From contig JAFMFH010000004.1 in assembly GCA_017856235.1 (NCBI GenBank), positions 1 through 57,481 on the forward strand: DNA of 57,481 nt, written 5' to 3'. Every line of letters begins with the position of its first letter. Positions within the stretch are counted from its first letter, which is position 1. This DNA is from Flavobacteriaceae bacterium. Lineage in GTDB: Bacteria > Bacteroidota > Bacteroidia > Flavobacteriales > Flavobacteriaceae. Made by a program: the position numbers and the translations under genes. Below are positions 35,135 to 43,894 of the stretch, piece after piece. Under the pieces are notes generated by a model. It did no database searches. It was not told the DNA's origin and worked only from the letters and a program-made list of their open reading frames with translations.

Positions 35135-35818
35135 AAAATAAAAAATAAGTCCAAGTCTAAAAAAACTTAAATTTAAATTATCTCCATCTATTGTTTTTTT
35201 ATTTTTTATTATCGGATTTAAATCATATTCAAGCGAAATATTCCAAGTGTTATATCCAGCATTAAAGTATATTGAGGAAATCCAGTCTTGAATTTCTTCA
35301 ATTACTAATTCAGATCCATAAGAAGGATTAGAATACAATGAAAAGTTCTTTTTAATCTTGAAGCCTGAATAAATTCTCCAGAATTTATATTCTTTAAGGG
35401 AGGATTTTCTCCACCTATATTCAAATGGAAAAGAAATTGATGAAAATGAAATTTTATTTTTTGACTCAAGAAATCTACTTATAACTATTCTATAATCAAT
35501 TTGATCATCTTGCTCAATTGGCTGAATATTAGATGTAAAATAGTTTCTTTCATATCCAAGTCCAATACCTAATGCTCTTGTTGAATCTTTATTTAATGGA
35601 ATATCCCTAATAAATCCTATCTGAAAATTACCAGAGAAACCATTTTGTTTAAAATCTTTGATTGATTCGGTCTGAATAAAATAGGTTGATGCAAAATAGA
35701 ATTGATCCTCTCTATATGAATTTGATTCAATATTATTCTGAGAATGTAAGCCTAAGCCTAAAAAACAAAATAATGTGATTAACTTCTTTTTAGTTGAAAT
35801 TTTGAGTGTAATCTCCAA
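35129..35818 (-). CDS. PorT-like outer-membrane beta-barrel protein
   Basis: A 229-residue secreted protein. A signal peptide runs from the start to LHSQ near residue 27, followed by alternating short hydrophobic strands and turns and a C-terminal aromatic residue pair (YF), consistent with an eight-stranded barrel of the PorT/outer-membrane beta-barrel group. The start is TTG at 35818, overlapping exbD by 29 bases; I see no in-frame ATG near it. It is the last gene of the TolQ/ExbD unit. A role in type IX secretion is possible but not shown. Confidence 0.7.
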   Translation of the reverse strand: MEITLKISTKKKLITLFCFLGLGLHSQNNIESNSYREDQFYFASTYFIQTESIKDFKQNGFSGNFQIGFIRDIPLNKDSTRALGIGLGYERNYFTSNIQPIEQDDQIDYRIVISRFLESKNKISFSSISFPFEYRWRKSSLKEYKFWRIYSGFKIKKNFSLYSNPSYGSELVIEEIQDWISSIYFNAGYNTWNISLEYDLNPIIKNKKTIDGDNLNLSFFRLGLIFYFL

Positions 35819-36272
35819 CTCTAGTTGTATAGTTTAGCTTAAGAGCGTTTACTTTTCGCAACTCCTGCTTTATATCACTTATGATTCCCATTTTAGTATC
35901 ACTATCAACTTTTAATGCAGTTGTAAGAACATTTTGAAGCTCTTGACGTTTTGCAGCTCTTTCAGCAAGAACAAAAGCGCCAACTTCTTCTACAGTTCCG
36001 AACTTGTCATTAAGTTGAATTTTAGCAGAGGTACCATAAGTATCAATATATCTACTAGAAGGTTTACCAGCATAGATATAAATAACTCTATCCTTTTTAT
36101 CAAGCTTCTGAACTTGATCAGCAGCAGGTAATGTATTTTGTACCATAAGCGTACTATCCCTCATTACAGTTGCAACCATAAAAAAGAATAACAACATAAA
36201 TACTATATCTGGAAGAGATGCAGTAGATATTGCAGGTAGATCTCCACTTTTATTTTTTTTAAATTTTGGCAT
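35790..36272 (-). CDS. ExbD/TolR family protein
   Basis: A 160-residue single-span protein of the ExbB/ExbD-type proton-motive energiser. The membrane helix is at about 20-40, with the proton-path aspartate D22 in SLPDIVFMLLFF. The remainder is periplasmic. It lies 2 bases after a second ExbD gene, which suggests an ExbD heteromer with the TolQ-like protein, as seen in Bacteroidota. Such complexes energise TonB-dependent transport or envelope constriction. Confidence 0.9.
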   Translation of the reverse strand: MPKFKKNKSGDLPAISTASLPDIVFMLLFFFMVATVMRDSTLMVQNTLPAADQVQKLDKKDRVIYIYAGKPSSRYIDTYGTSAKIQLNDKFGTVEEVGAFVLAERAAKRQELQNVLTTALKVDSDTKMGIISDIKQELRKVNALKLNYTTRVGDYTQNFN

Positions 36273-36274
36273 AT

Positions 36275-36898
36275 TTAATTTACTTTACTTGGTTCAGCCT
36301 CAGATAACTTCTGAGGGTATAATGCTTGTACAACATCTAGTTTTTCCTTTAGACTTGATTTTTCATCAGCAGAAGTTCTAGGGTCAGTATACCTAAGATC
36401 AGCCTCAACATAAGTTAGAGTCTCGTTAGGATATAATCTAGCAAATTCTCTGTTTCTAAGAACATTATAGGCTGCAACTAATTCATTTTGAACTGCTATA
36501 TAAACCTTATATTCAGTCTCTCTATCATTTTTTAAAGATATAATAGCTTTATCTGGGTTATCAGATGATCTTGGGTCTCTATTGCCTTGACAATAGTTAC
36601 ATGCTTCTTCTCCAGAGCCACCACCATTATCAAGAAATTCAATAGCAAGATTTCTTAAATCTTTAATTTCGGTAAGTTCTTCTTCAACTAATAACTGATT
36701 ATTTTTATTTACTACAACTGTGAAAATATTTTTTTGTCTAATTATTGGTGGATCAATTTGATCCTCCATAGGAGGCAATTTTCGATTAATACCACTATCA
36801 GTCTCAATTGTTGTAGTAACAAGAAAGAAAATCAAAAGCAGAAAGGCAATATCTGCCATTGATCCTGCATTAACTTCTGGTGACTTTCTTCTAGCCAT
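36275..36898 (-). CDS. ExbD/TolR family protein, longer paralogue
   Basis: A 207-residue ExbD-like protein. The membrane helix is at about 12-32 with the proton-path aspartate D16 in SMADIAFLLLIFF. The periplasmic domain contains an extra loop with two cysteines (ACNYCQGNRDPRSS near 97-110) absent from the shorter paralogue and from classical ExbD; they may form a disulfide. It is flanked by the shorter ExbD (2-base gap) and a four-helix membrane protein (3-base gap). Confidence 0.88.
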   Translation of the reverse strand: MARRKSPEVNAGSMADIAFLLLIFFLVTTTIETDSGINRKLPPMEDQIDPPIIRQKNIFTVVVNKNNQLLVEEELTEIKDLRNLAIEFLDNGGGSGEEACNYCQGNRDPRSSDNPDKAIISLKNDRETEYKVYIAVQNELVAAYNVLRNREFARLYPNETLTYVEADLRYTDPRTSADEKSSLKEKLDVVQALYPQKLSEAEPSKVN

Positions 36899-36901
36899 AA
36901 T

Positions 36902-37351
36902 TTACTTTTTAATAAATTTTTTACCTCCAGAAAATATCATCAGTCCAACTGCAACAATTGCTAAAATATAGAATACTCTAATACCTGTACCAACAAGTCT
37001 TGAACCGATAGCTGATAAAACTTTACCGTCTCTCATAGGAGTTTCAACACCACTTGAAAGAATAAATGCAATAACTATTACACCTAGAAATAATCCAGCA
37101 GAAGTCAAAGCACTTTTCATTTTAGCCTTATCTTTCGCCAAACCTCTTAAAGAAAAAGTAAGAGTTACAATAACAGCAATAAAAAGTATTAACTGACTTA
37201 AAAGTATTATCGGGGTAATCACTCCAAAGTTTCCTGAAGCTGCAGACATTTTAATAGCATCATCTCCTGTTCCAAAAACTAGAAAAAGAAATATTATACC
37301 TAAAACACCTAGAGTTATACACCCTAATTTTGTAATTTTTTGAAGATTCAT
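36902..37351 (-). CDS. Four-helix membrane protein in the TolQ/ExbD unit, function unknown
   Basis: A 149-residue protein with hydrophobic helices at about 8-28, 43-67, 82-102 and 123-143. There is no recognised domain. It lies between the TolQ-like and ExbD genes with gaps of 6 and 3 bases, and I associate this position with flavobacterial operons of the same kind. That suggests an accessory subunit of the energiser complex, an inference from position only. Confidence 0.7.
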   Translation of the reverse strand: MNLQKITKLGCITLGVLGIIFLFLVFGTGDDAIKMSAASGNFGVITPIILLSQLILFIAVIVTLTFSLRGLAKDKAKMKSALTSAGLFLGVIVIAFILSSGVETPMRDGKVLSAIGSRLVGTGIRVFYILAIVAVGLMIFSGGKKFIKK

Positions 37352-37357
37352 ATTAAC

Positions 37358-38140
37358 TTATTTTTTTTGAGATGAAAGAATATCAATTAAAGTAATTGAT
37401 GCATCTTCCATATCATTTACAATTGAATCAATTTTAGCAACTATATAGTTATAGAATACCTGAAGTATAATTGCAACAATAAGACCAAATACAGTCGTTA
37501 AAAGTGCAACTTTAATACCACCTGCAACTAATGATGGTTGCATATCACCAGCAGCTTCAATTCTGTCAAATGCAGTAATCATACCAATTACTGTCCCCAT
37601 AAACCCAAGCATAGGTGCAAGTGCAATAAATAAAGATATCCATGAGACATTTTTTTCAAGCTGCCCCATCTGAACACCACCGTAAGAAATTACAGCTTTC
37701 TCAGCAGAATCAACTCCATCTTTTGCTCTATCTAAACCTTGATAAAAGATTGATGCAACAGGTCCTTTAGTATTTCTACAAACTTCTTTAGCAGCTTCGA
37801 CACCACCAGATTTTAGAGCATCTTCAACATCACCTGTTAACTTTTCTGTGTTAGTAGTTGATAGATTAAGATAAATTATTCTTTCAATTGATATAGCTAA
37901 ACCAAGAATAAGACATATAAGGACAATACCCATAAAGCTTGGACCACCTTCAATAAAACGCTTTTTTAATTCTTGAGTAAAACCAGCTGAAGCTTGATCT
38001 GATGAAGCTTCCATCATAGGTTCGTCTTGAGAATCCTGAATAGTAATAACACTATTAACTATTGTTGTTGCATTCAGGTTATTTGTGAACGTAGAACCAA
38101 CAAAAACAGACAGGATTAATGCAAATAATATTTTTTTCAT
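37358..38140 (-). CDS. MotA/TolQ/ExbB proton-channel protein
   Basis: A 260-residue membrane protein. An N-terminal signal-like segment (1-24) is followed by a helix at about 55-75 and the paired C-terminal helices of the MotA_ExbB domain (about 165-190 and 205-232), with the conserved LAPMLGFMGTVIGMITAF block near 168-185. It forms the proton channel with the two ExbD proteins. It is the first gene of the unit and has a predicted promoter upstream. Confidence 0.9.
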   Translation of the reverse strand: MKKILFALILSVFVGSTFTNNLNATTIVNSVITIQDSQDEPMMEASSDQASAGFTQELKKRFIEGGPSFMGIVLICLILGLAISIERIIYLNLSTTNTEKLTGDVEDALKSGGVEAAKEVCRNTKGPVASIFYQGLDRAKDGVDSAEKAVISYGGVQMGQLEKNVSWISLFIALAPMLGFMGTVIGMITAFDRIEAAGDMQPSLVAGGIKVALLTTVFGLIVAIILQVFYNYIVAKIDSIVNDMEDASITLIDILSSQKK

Positions 38141-38169
38141 TTTTATAATATTTTCAATAATTGAGAATC

Positions 38170-38200
38170 GAAAGATATAAAAATTATTATACGATTCAAA
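38170..38200 (-). promoter_or_regulatory. Predicted promoter of the TolQ/ExbD unit
   Basis: On the minus strand TTTG (38197-38200) and TATCTTTC (38170-38177) are 19 bases apart. The -33 box is exact and the -7 box differs from TAnnTTTG only at the last base. The expected leader is about 25 bases. The 105-base gap holding it also contains the 3' flank of the hydrolase gene, in which I see no convincing GC-rich terminator. Confidence 0.5.
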
Positions 38201-38245
38201 TTTTTTTGTGAGTTGATAATTTTCTTTTTTTAACTATAAAATTAT

Positions 38246-39646
38246 CTAATATTTAACTTGATATTTTTCATATGGATAAGTATCGGGTAGAACATATGGT
38301 CCAGATGAAATCGTAAGTGGAAAATTAGAATCTGGATCAATTACAAACTCTAACATTATTGCTTTATAGCCAGAAGTTTCTTGGCCTATATCAATATTAT
38401 ATCTATTGTTTTCCGATCTTTGAATTTTAGATTGGATCCATAACTTTCCTTCTTCCCATAATCTAAAATCTCTTTGTTTTTCGTTTCTAGCAGTCCAAAC
38501 TGAGACATCATAGTCACCACTATAATCTAATACTGCTTCTATTAAATTTTTATCTAAATCTAATCTCCATTTTAACGAAGGAATCTCAATATTATTTACA
38601 ATTCTATAAAAATAACCTACTAGATCATCATTAAGGTATCTTCCATTTAGGGAGTGATTAGCATTTGGAACATATCTTAAAATTTTATTTCCAGGCAATT
38701 CATCATAATAGAATCTCCAGGAGTCTGTAGAGAAGAACTCATCTGAACCTGCATTTATAATATATTTAGGCATAGTAAATCTTTCTAAAAAGGAATACGG
38801 TTCAACGTAACTCATTAGTTTTTTATATTCGTCAGTTTCCATCCAATCCTGAATATTGTATTTAGTATATGATGAAACTGCAGGAGAAAATTCACCATAG
38901 CTCCTGTAGTGGTTTTCAAAAGAAGGAACAACATTAAGAAGGTCAATTACCATAGGTACAACTGCAATGATTCTTTCATCAACAGCAGCAGTTGTCCAGG
39001 CTGTCCAACCTCTTTTAGAAGCTCCAGAAACAACAAAATCTTTTATGTTAAGATCATTTTGTAAAGTAATTTCCTGAGCTAGATCCATAGACCTAACTAC
39101 TGCCCTAGTCATTGGGAACCTCGGTAACCACTCAGTATATTTTTGCTTAGCTCCTGATTGTAAAAATTCTTTCCATGCATAGGCTATAAGATCATCTTCA
39201 TAAAAAGACTCTTGTTCTGAATCTAAGAAATTAGTAGGTTGGAAAGGTATATTGCTAACATTTATAATTACTGACTTAGTTTCTATTGCGTATTCAGCTG
39301 ATTTAGAATCTAATCTAAAAAAGTCTTCTTCTTTAACACCTCCATCTATAAACATAATACCAGTAGAAGTTTGAGTATTTTTAGGAATTATGATATCGAC
39401 ATAATGCCACCACTCAACTTGATCAACTTTTTTTGAATTTAACCACTCACCAGATATCATTTTAATATGGTATCCAGTCCATTCATCCTCGTATATTATC
39501 TCCTCAATTTCATAGCTAAACTCATCTTTAGTTGAGTCAATATAATCCTCAATAGACTTATAACCCTCGTTAGATAAAAATGCATAATTGAGTGTGAAGT
39601 AAATTGCTGCTAGTGCAAAGAAAATAAATATTTTTTTTAATGACAT
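38246..39646 (-). CDS. PhoPQ-activated pathogenicity-related (PqaA-like) alpha/beta hydrolase
   Basis: A 466-residue exported protein. An N-terminal hydrophobic segment (about 4-24) is a signal peptide or anchor. The domain is of the PhoPQ_related family (PqaA of Salmonella). The nucleophile-elbow-like GASKRGWTAW is near 208-217, preceded by VVRSMDLAQE. A later MPKYIINAGSDEFFSTDSW block (near 293-311) would supply the acid and NANHSLNG the histidine. It is therefore probably a periplasmic hydrolase of unknown substrate. The family name reflects the Salmonella regulon and does not imply virulence here. Confidence 0.82.
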   Translation of the reverse strand: MSLKKIFIFFALAAIYFTLNYAFLSNEGYKSIEDYIDSTKDEFSYEIEEIIYEDEWTGYHIKMISGEWLNSKKVDQVEWWHYVDIIIPKNTQTSTGIMFIDGGVKEEDFFRLDSKSAEYAIETKSVIINVSNIPFQPTNFLDSEQESFYEDDLIAYAWKEFLQSGAKQKYTEWLPRFPMTRAVVRSMDLAQEITLQNDLNIKDFVVSGASKRGWTAWTTAAVDERIIAVVPMVIDLLNVVPSFENHYRSYGEFSPAVSSYTKYNIQDWMETDEYKKLMSYVEPYSFLERFTMPKYIINAGSDEFFSTDSWRFYYDELPGNKILRYVPNANHSLNGRYLNDDLVGYFYRIVNNIEIPSLKWRLDLDKNLIEAVLDYSGDYDVSVWTARNEKQRDFRLWEEGKLWIQSKIQRSENNRYNIDIGQETSGYKAIMLEFVIDPDSNFPLTISSGPYVLPDTYPYEKYQVKY

Positions 39647-39665
39647 TTTTTAAAATTTAAATTTT

Positions 39666-40673
39666 CTACCATTTAATAATTGTACTTCCCCATGTGAAAC
39701 CACTTCCAAAAGCTGCAAGAACAACTATATCTCCTGATTTTATTTTTCCTTCCTGCCATGCCTCTGTTAATGCGATAGGGATTGATCCAGCGGTAGTATT
39801 ACCATATTTTTGAATATTATTATAAACTTGATCGTCTGATAAACCAAACTTTTGTTGAACAAATTGAGATATTCTTAGGTTTGCTTGATGAGGAATTAGC
39901 AAATCAATTTGATCAGGTTTAAGACCATTATGATTTAATCCCTCCATTATAACCTCTGAAAATCTGACCACTGCATTTTTGAATACTAACTGACCGTTCA
40001 TATATGGGAAGTAAGATATATCATCAGGATCATTTGCTTCTAAAATTTCTGGAACCCATCTATTTGTGCTAGGTCCTATTAATGAGAGTTCTTCTGCATG
40101 TTTTCCCTCTGAATGTAAGTGAGATGAAAGAATCCCTTTTGAAAGATCTTCTTCCCTAGTAACAACAGCAGCGCCTGCCCCATCTCCAAAAATTACACTT
40201 ACACCTCTTCCTCTAGTTGTAAAATCTAATCCTCCCGAATGATTTTCTGAACCAATTACAAGAATATTATTATACATCCCTGATTTGATAAATTGATCAG
40301 CAGTTGAAATAGCATATATGAATCCTGAACATTGATTTCTTATATCCATTGCAGGGCAAGTAGGAATATCAAGCATTTCTTGAGCAAGAACTCCACTTCC
40401 AGGGAAATAATAGTCTGGACTTAAAGTAGCAAATAGTATTAAGTCAATATCATCTTTTTCAATGCCCGCTCTATCTATAGCAATCTTACCAGCTTTGACT
40501 CCCATAACAACGGTAGAATTACCATCACCTTTTTTTATATGTCTCCTTTCTTTGATTCCTGTTCTTTCAATTATCCATTCATTGGAAGTATCCATAATTT
40601 TAGAAAGATCATCATTTGTAACAACGTTTTCCGGAACATACATTCCTAGACCTGAAATTCTTGAATTATACAT
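39666..40673 (-). CDS. fabH: Beta-ketoacyl-ACP synthase III
   Basis: A 335-residue condensing enzyme starting fatty-acid synthesis from acetyl-CoA and malonyl-ACP. The catalytic triad is C115 (RNQCSGF), H262 (IPHQANL) and N292 (GNTTAGS). I place the start at ATG 40673 (MYNSRISGLGMYVPE). The open frame continues upstream through tRNA-Ser and that extension is not real protein. No acpP, plsX or rpmF neighbours are present, unlike the standard fab locus, so this may be a second KAS III with a specialised primer. Confidence 0.92.
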   Translation of the reverse strand: MYNSRISGLGMYVPENVVTNDDLSKIMDTSNEWIIERTGIKERRHIKKGDGNSTVVMGVKAGKIAIDRAGIEKDDIDLILFATLSPDYYFPGSGVLAQEMLDIPTCPAMDIRNQCSGFIYAISTADQFIKSGMYNNILVIGSENHSGGLDFTTRGRGVSVIFGDGAGAAVVTREEDLSKGILSSHLHSEGKHAEELSLIGPSTNRWVPEILEANDPDDISYFPYMNGQLVFKNAVVRFSEVIMEGLNHNGLKPDQIDLLIPHQANLRISQFVQQKFGLSDDQVYNNIQKYGNTTAGSIPIALTEAWQEGKIKSGDIVVLAAFGSGFTWGSTIIKW

Positions 40674-40706
40674 AGTTTGGTTTTTGTTAATATACTTATT
40701 TTTTTG

Positions 40707-40793
40707 CAGAGAGGATGGGATTCGAACCCACGATTCCATTTCTAGAATACACGCTTTCCAAGCGTGCGCCTTAAACCGCTCGGCCACCTCTCT
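40707..40793 (-). tRNA. tRNA-Ser (anticodon GGA)
   Basis: On the minus strand an 87-nt class II tRNA. The acceptor stem is AGAGAGG (40793-40787) with CCTCTCT (40714-40708), and the discriminator is G at 40707. The D arm is GCCGAGCGGTTTAAGGC, the anticodon stem CACGC/GCGTG closes loop TTGGAAA (anticodon GGA), and there is the long variable arm expected for serine. CCA is not encoded. It lies 33 bases before the fabH ATG on the same strand, so the two may share a transcript. Confidence 0.96.
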
Positions 40794-40816
40794 ATTTCAT
40801 AAATTTATTTAAATAA

Positions 40817-41578
40817 TTAATTTCCAAAAATGTCTAAAGAATTTTTTTGTGTAATCTTTGAAACCTCTGCTAAATTAATATTGTATAAATCTGCAATTTT
40901 CTCAGCAATTATTTTTATGTAAGAACTCTCATTTCTTTTTCCTCTATATGGAGAAGGAGCTAAATATGGTGAGTCAGTCTCTAATACAATTCTCTCAATT
41001 GGAATAGAATTTAAAAATTCGGAAATTTTTCCATTTTTAAAAGTTACCACACCTCCAATACCAAGATAAAAATTAAGATCAATAATTTTTTTTGCTTGTT
41101 GTTTATCTCCAGTAAAACAATGAAAAATTCCTCTTAATTTTTCAGATTTAAATTTTTTCAAAACTTCATAGATTTCATCAAAAGAATCTCTTGAATGAAT
41201 TACAATTGGAAGATTATTTTCTAGAGCTAGTTTTATTTGTTCTTCAAAAACATACACTTGCTGCTCAAAATATTTTTTTTCATGAAAAAGATCAATACCG
41301 ATTTCCCCTATAGCTTTATAATCATGTTCTAGAATATTGTCTTTTACAAATTTTAATTCAGAATCATAATTTTCATTTACATAACATGGATGTAGTCCAA
41401 TCATTGAGTAAAAAAAACCTGGAAATTTTTTTTCTAATTCAAGCATATTATGATTATGTTTTGAGCTAATTGAAGGTAGGTAACATCTACTTACACCTTC
41501 TGCTTGCGCTCTATTAACCACATCAGAGATATCTTCACTGAACTGTTCTAAGTATAAATGGGTATGAGTATCAATCAA
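40817..41578 (-). CDS. tatD: TatD-family metal-dependent DNase
   Basis: A 253-residue TIM-barrel hydrolase. The metal ligands are visible as the N-terminal HTH (THTHLY, residues 4-6), E in IGEIGID (near 92-98), H in VIHSRDSF, H in IFHCFTGD, and D in LETDSPYLAP (near 201-210). Members degrade DNA in repair or turnover. The start is TTG at 41578, two bases after the sucB stop, so it is cotranscribed with sucB. No ATG is available close by. Confidence 0.9.
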   Translation of the reverse strand: MIDTHTHLYLEQFSEDISDVVNRAQAEGVSRCYLPSISSKHNHNMLELEKKFPGFFYSMIGLHPCYVNENYDSELKFVKDNILEHDYKAIGEIGIDLFHEKKYFEQQVYVFEEQIKLALENNLPIVIHSRDSFDEIYEVLKKFKSEKLRGIFHCFTGDKQQAKKIIDLNFYLGIGGVVTFKNGKISEFLNSIPIERIVLETDSPYLAPSPYRGKRNESSYIKIIAEKIADLYNINLAEVSKITQKNSLDIFGN

Positions 41579-41579
41579 A

Positions 41580-42782
41580 TTAAGTAAGTCCTAGTGATTT
41601 TTCTATTTTACCACCCATAAGAATATTTTCAGGATCTTCAACCCCTTCCTTAACAGCTATTAAAAAACCAACAGATTGATTGCCGTCAATAATTCTATGA
41701 TCATATGATAAAGCTAAATACATCATCGGTCTTATTTCAATTTTACCATCTACAGCAACAGGTCTTTGAATTATATTATGCATACCAAGGATTCCAGATT
41801 GAGGGGGATTTATAATAGGTGTTGAAAGCATTGAACCAAATACACCACCGTTTGAAATAGTAAATGTTCCGCCTGTTAAATCATCAACTGTTATAGTTTT
41901 ATTTCTTACACTATCAGCTAGTCTTTTTATTTCCTGTTCTACAGACGAAAATGATAATTTTTGTGCATTTCTAAGTACAGGGGTCATTAGTCCCTTTGGT
42001 CCTGAGACTGCTACACTTATATCGCTATAATTATATGATATTTTTTCGTCACCATCTATCATAGAATTAACATCAGGGAAAAGCTTCAATGCTCTTGTAA
42101 CGGCAAGAGTAAAAAAGCTCATAAATCCAAGGCTAACTCCATGTCTTTGTAAAAAAGCTTCTTTAAATTTTTTTCTAATTTCAAATATATTTGAAAGGTC
42201 TGCTTCATTAAATGTAGTTAACATTGCAGTTTCGTTTTTTACTGAAACCAGTCTCTCCGAAACCTTTCTTCTAAGCATAGAAAGTTTTTCTCTTGTTTCA
42301 GTTCTTGAATTATCACTGGATGAACCCATTGCAGGTACTGCCTCAGGTACTGCCTTAAGAACATCATCTTTTGTAATTTTATGACCCTCAGTTTTAATCT
42401 CATTAAGATCTATACCCTTCTCAGAGGCAATATTTCTAGCAAGTGGAGTAACACTTATATTTTTACTTTGAGTTATTTGAGTCTTATGTTCTTCAATAGG
42501 CTCTATATTTGATTGAGTTTCATCGGTTTCTATTTCTGTGACAGACTCTGATGTATCAATTAAACAAACCACATCACCTACAGACATTGAGTCTCCCTCC
42601 TGTGCTTTTAGGGTAATTTTTCCAGATGCTTCCGCTGGAAGATCAAGTGTAGCTTTATCAGAGTCCAACTCAGCAATAGTCTGGTCTTTTCTGACAACAT
42701 CTCCATCTTTTACAAGCCATTGGGAAATCTCTACTTCAGTAATTGACTCACCCGGGGAAGGAATTTTCATTTCTAAGACCAT
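41580..42782 (-). CDS. sucB: 2-oxoglutarate dehydrogenase E2 (dihydrolipoyl succinyltransferase)
   Basis: The core subunit of the TCA-cycle 2-oxoglutarate dehydrogenase, 400 residues. The lipoyl domain has K43 in ELDSDKATL. The E3-binding domain is at about 118-155 ([14 protein letters not shown]). The catalytic acyltransferase domain ends with [10 protein letters not shown] near 366-375. sucA, which normally adjoins it in flavobacteria, lies about 3 kb upstream with three genes between. E3 is not in the window. A TATATTTG box ends two bases before the ATG. Confidence 0.94.
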   Translation of the reverse strand: MVLEMKIPSPGESITEVEISQWLVKDGDVVRKDQTIAELDSDKATLDLPAEASGKITLKAQEGDSMSVGDVVCLIDTSESVTEIETDETQSNIEPIEEHKTQITQSKNISVTPLARNIASEKGIDLNEIKTEGHKITKDDVLKAVPEAVPAMGSSSDNSRTETREKLSMLRRKVSERLVSVKNETAMLTTFNEADLSNIFEIRKKFKEAFLQRHGVSLGFMSFFTLAVTRALKLFPDVNSMIDGDEKISYNYSDISVAVSGPKGLMTPVLRNAQKLSFSSVEQEIKRLADSVRNKTITVDDLTGGTFTISNGGVFGSMLSTPIINPPQSGILGMHNIIQRPVAVDGKIEIRPMMYLALSYDHRIIDGNQSVGFLIAVKEGVEDPENILMGGKIEKSLGLT

Positions 42783-42784
42783 CT

Positions 42785-42812
42785 CAAATATATAGCTAGT
42801 TTATCAATCAAA
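42785..42812 (-). promoter_or_regulatory. Candidate sucB promoter abutting the start codon
   Basis: On the minus strand TATATTTG (42785-42792) is an exact -7 consensus. TTTG (42809-42812) lies 16 bases upstream, slightly short of the usual spacing. The box ends two bases before the sucB ATG, so if used the mRNA would start at or just inside the start codon. Alternatively the ATG four codons downstream (residue 5) could serve such a transcript. Confidence 0.3.
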
Positions 42813-42868
42813 ATTAATGATAAAAAATTACTATTTAAATATTATGCAAACTAAATGTTGGAGATAAA

Positions 42869-43894
42869 TTAGAACTTTAAATCAACTAAATTTTCATTTA
42901 TCCAATCCTCATTAATGTCGCTATCATCTATTACTGTATACCAAAGTTTATCTTTAGATTTAACATAGTTTTTTAATGCAAGTAGAGAGTCTTTTAAATC
43001 ATCTCTTTTAATGTTCATAGAATTTGGATGATAAATTAGGCCTGATTCATCCATCATTTCAGTAATGAATTTAGAATCGTTTTCTTGAAGTCTACTCAAC
43101 AAGTATATTCCAAGACCGATTATATTTCCATGGATAAATGGACGTTTAAGCCTTTCTTCTAGTTCATAAAAAAGATAGTGTTCTGATCCTTCTTCAATTC
43201 TAAAATGGTCAATAGGAAGACAGATTGTGTTTAATGAGATATATGCCTCAACAATAGACCTTAAACCATTGTCATTATTTGCTTTAATATTACCTATGTT
43301 ATTATAAATAAAATCAAGGATTTTTTTTCCATTATCAATGGCATCTTGACTAAATGGATACTCAGATTTTCCTTTTGAATGTGCATATTGCCAATCAAAT
43401 GATGCAGTGTGAATTGAGAATAAATCTCCAACACCGGCAATGTTAAGTTCTTTCGGAGCAGATCTTAATAGATCATAATCAATTATTAGCGGATTTGGAG
43501 ATGCAATTCCAAGATATTCCACATCATGATTTACTCTAACACCAGCAGCAGGAGTAGTGAAAGCATCTACACTAAGTATTGTTGGAATTGAGACTAAATT
43601 CTTATCTAATTTCCATGAAATGTATTTAGCTACATCAATAGCCATTCCACCACCAATGCCAACAATTGTATCAAATTCAGGAAGATTTTTGATCTGATCT
43701 TCAATCCATTTTTTCTCTACAGAAGTTACATCAATAACTTTTTCAGGTGATTTGCCCATTTCATTTTTAATAATATTCCATGGAATCTCCATTGTAGCAA
43801 CAACATATTTTCCAAGTTCTTTCCCTATTCCCTTGGCGACACCTCTCCCAATCCTTAATTGTTTGACATTTGTATTTAAACTAAAGTATTGCAT
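42869..43894 (-). CDS. Glycerol-1-phosphate-dehydrogenase-like (EgsA/AraM family) oxidoreductase
   Basis: A 341-residue member of the iron-containing alcohol dehydrogenase fold, closest in pattern to EgsA/AraM. The dinucleotide-binding GIGGGMAIDVAK is at 79-90 and the IPTILSVDAFTTPAA segment at 103-117. Metal ligands appear to be D157 (GVGDLF), H239 (GSEHY) and H255 (FIHGN). Family members reduce DHAP to sn-glycerol-1-phosphate, but related enzymes use other polyols. It overlaps the APC permease gene by 14 bases inside the sucA-sucB locus, which suggests a catabolic substrate delivered by the permease. Confidence 0.8.
   Translation of the reverse strand: MQYFSLNTNVKQLRIGRGVAKGIGKELGKYVVATMEIPWNIIKNEMGKSPEKVIDVTSVEKKWIEDQIKNLPEFDTIVGIGGGMAIDVAKYISWKLDKNLVSIPTILSVDAFTTPAAGVRVNHDVEYLGIASPNPLIIDYDLLRSAPKELNIAGVGDLFSIHTASFDWQYAHSKGKSEYPFSQDAIDNGKKILDFIYNNIGNIKANNDNGLRSIVEAYISLNTICLPIDHFRIEEGSEHYLFYELEERLKRPFIHGNIIGLGIYLLSRLQENDSKFITEMMDESGLIYHPNSMNIKRDDLKDSLLALKNYVKSKDKLWYTVIDDSDINEDWINENLVDLKF

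Noticed and set aside
40674-40787. N-terminal 38-residue extension of FabH
   Set aside because: It reads through tRNA-Ser and a non-coding stretch. The family start MYNSRISGLGMYVPE begins at 40673.
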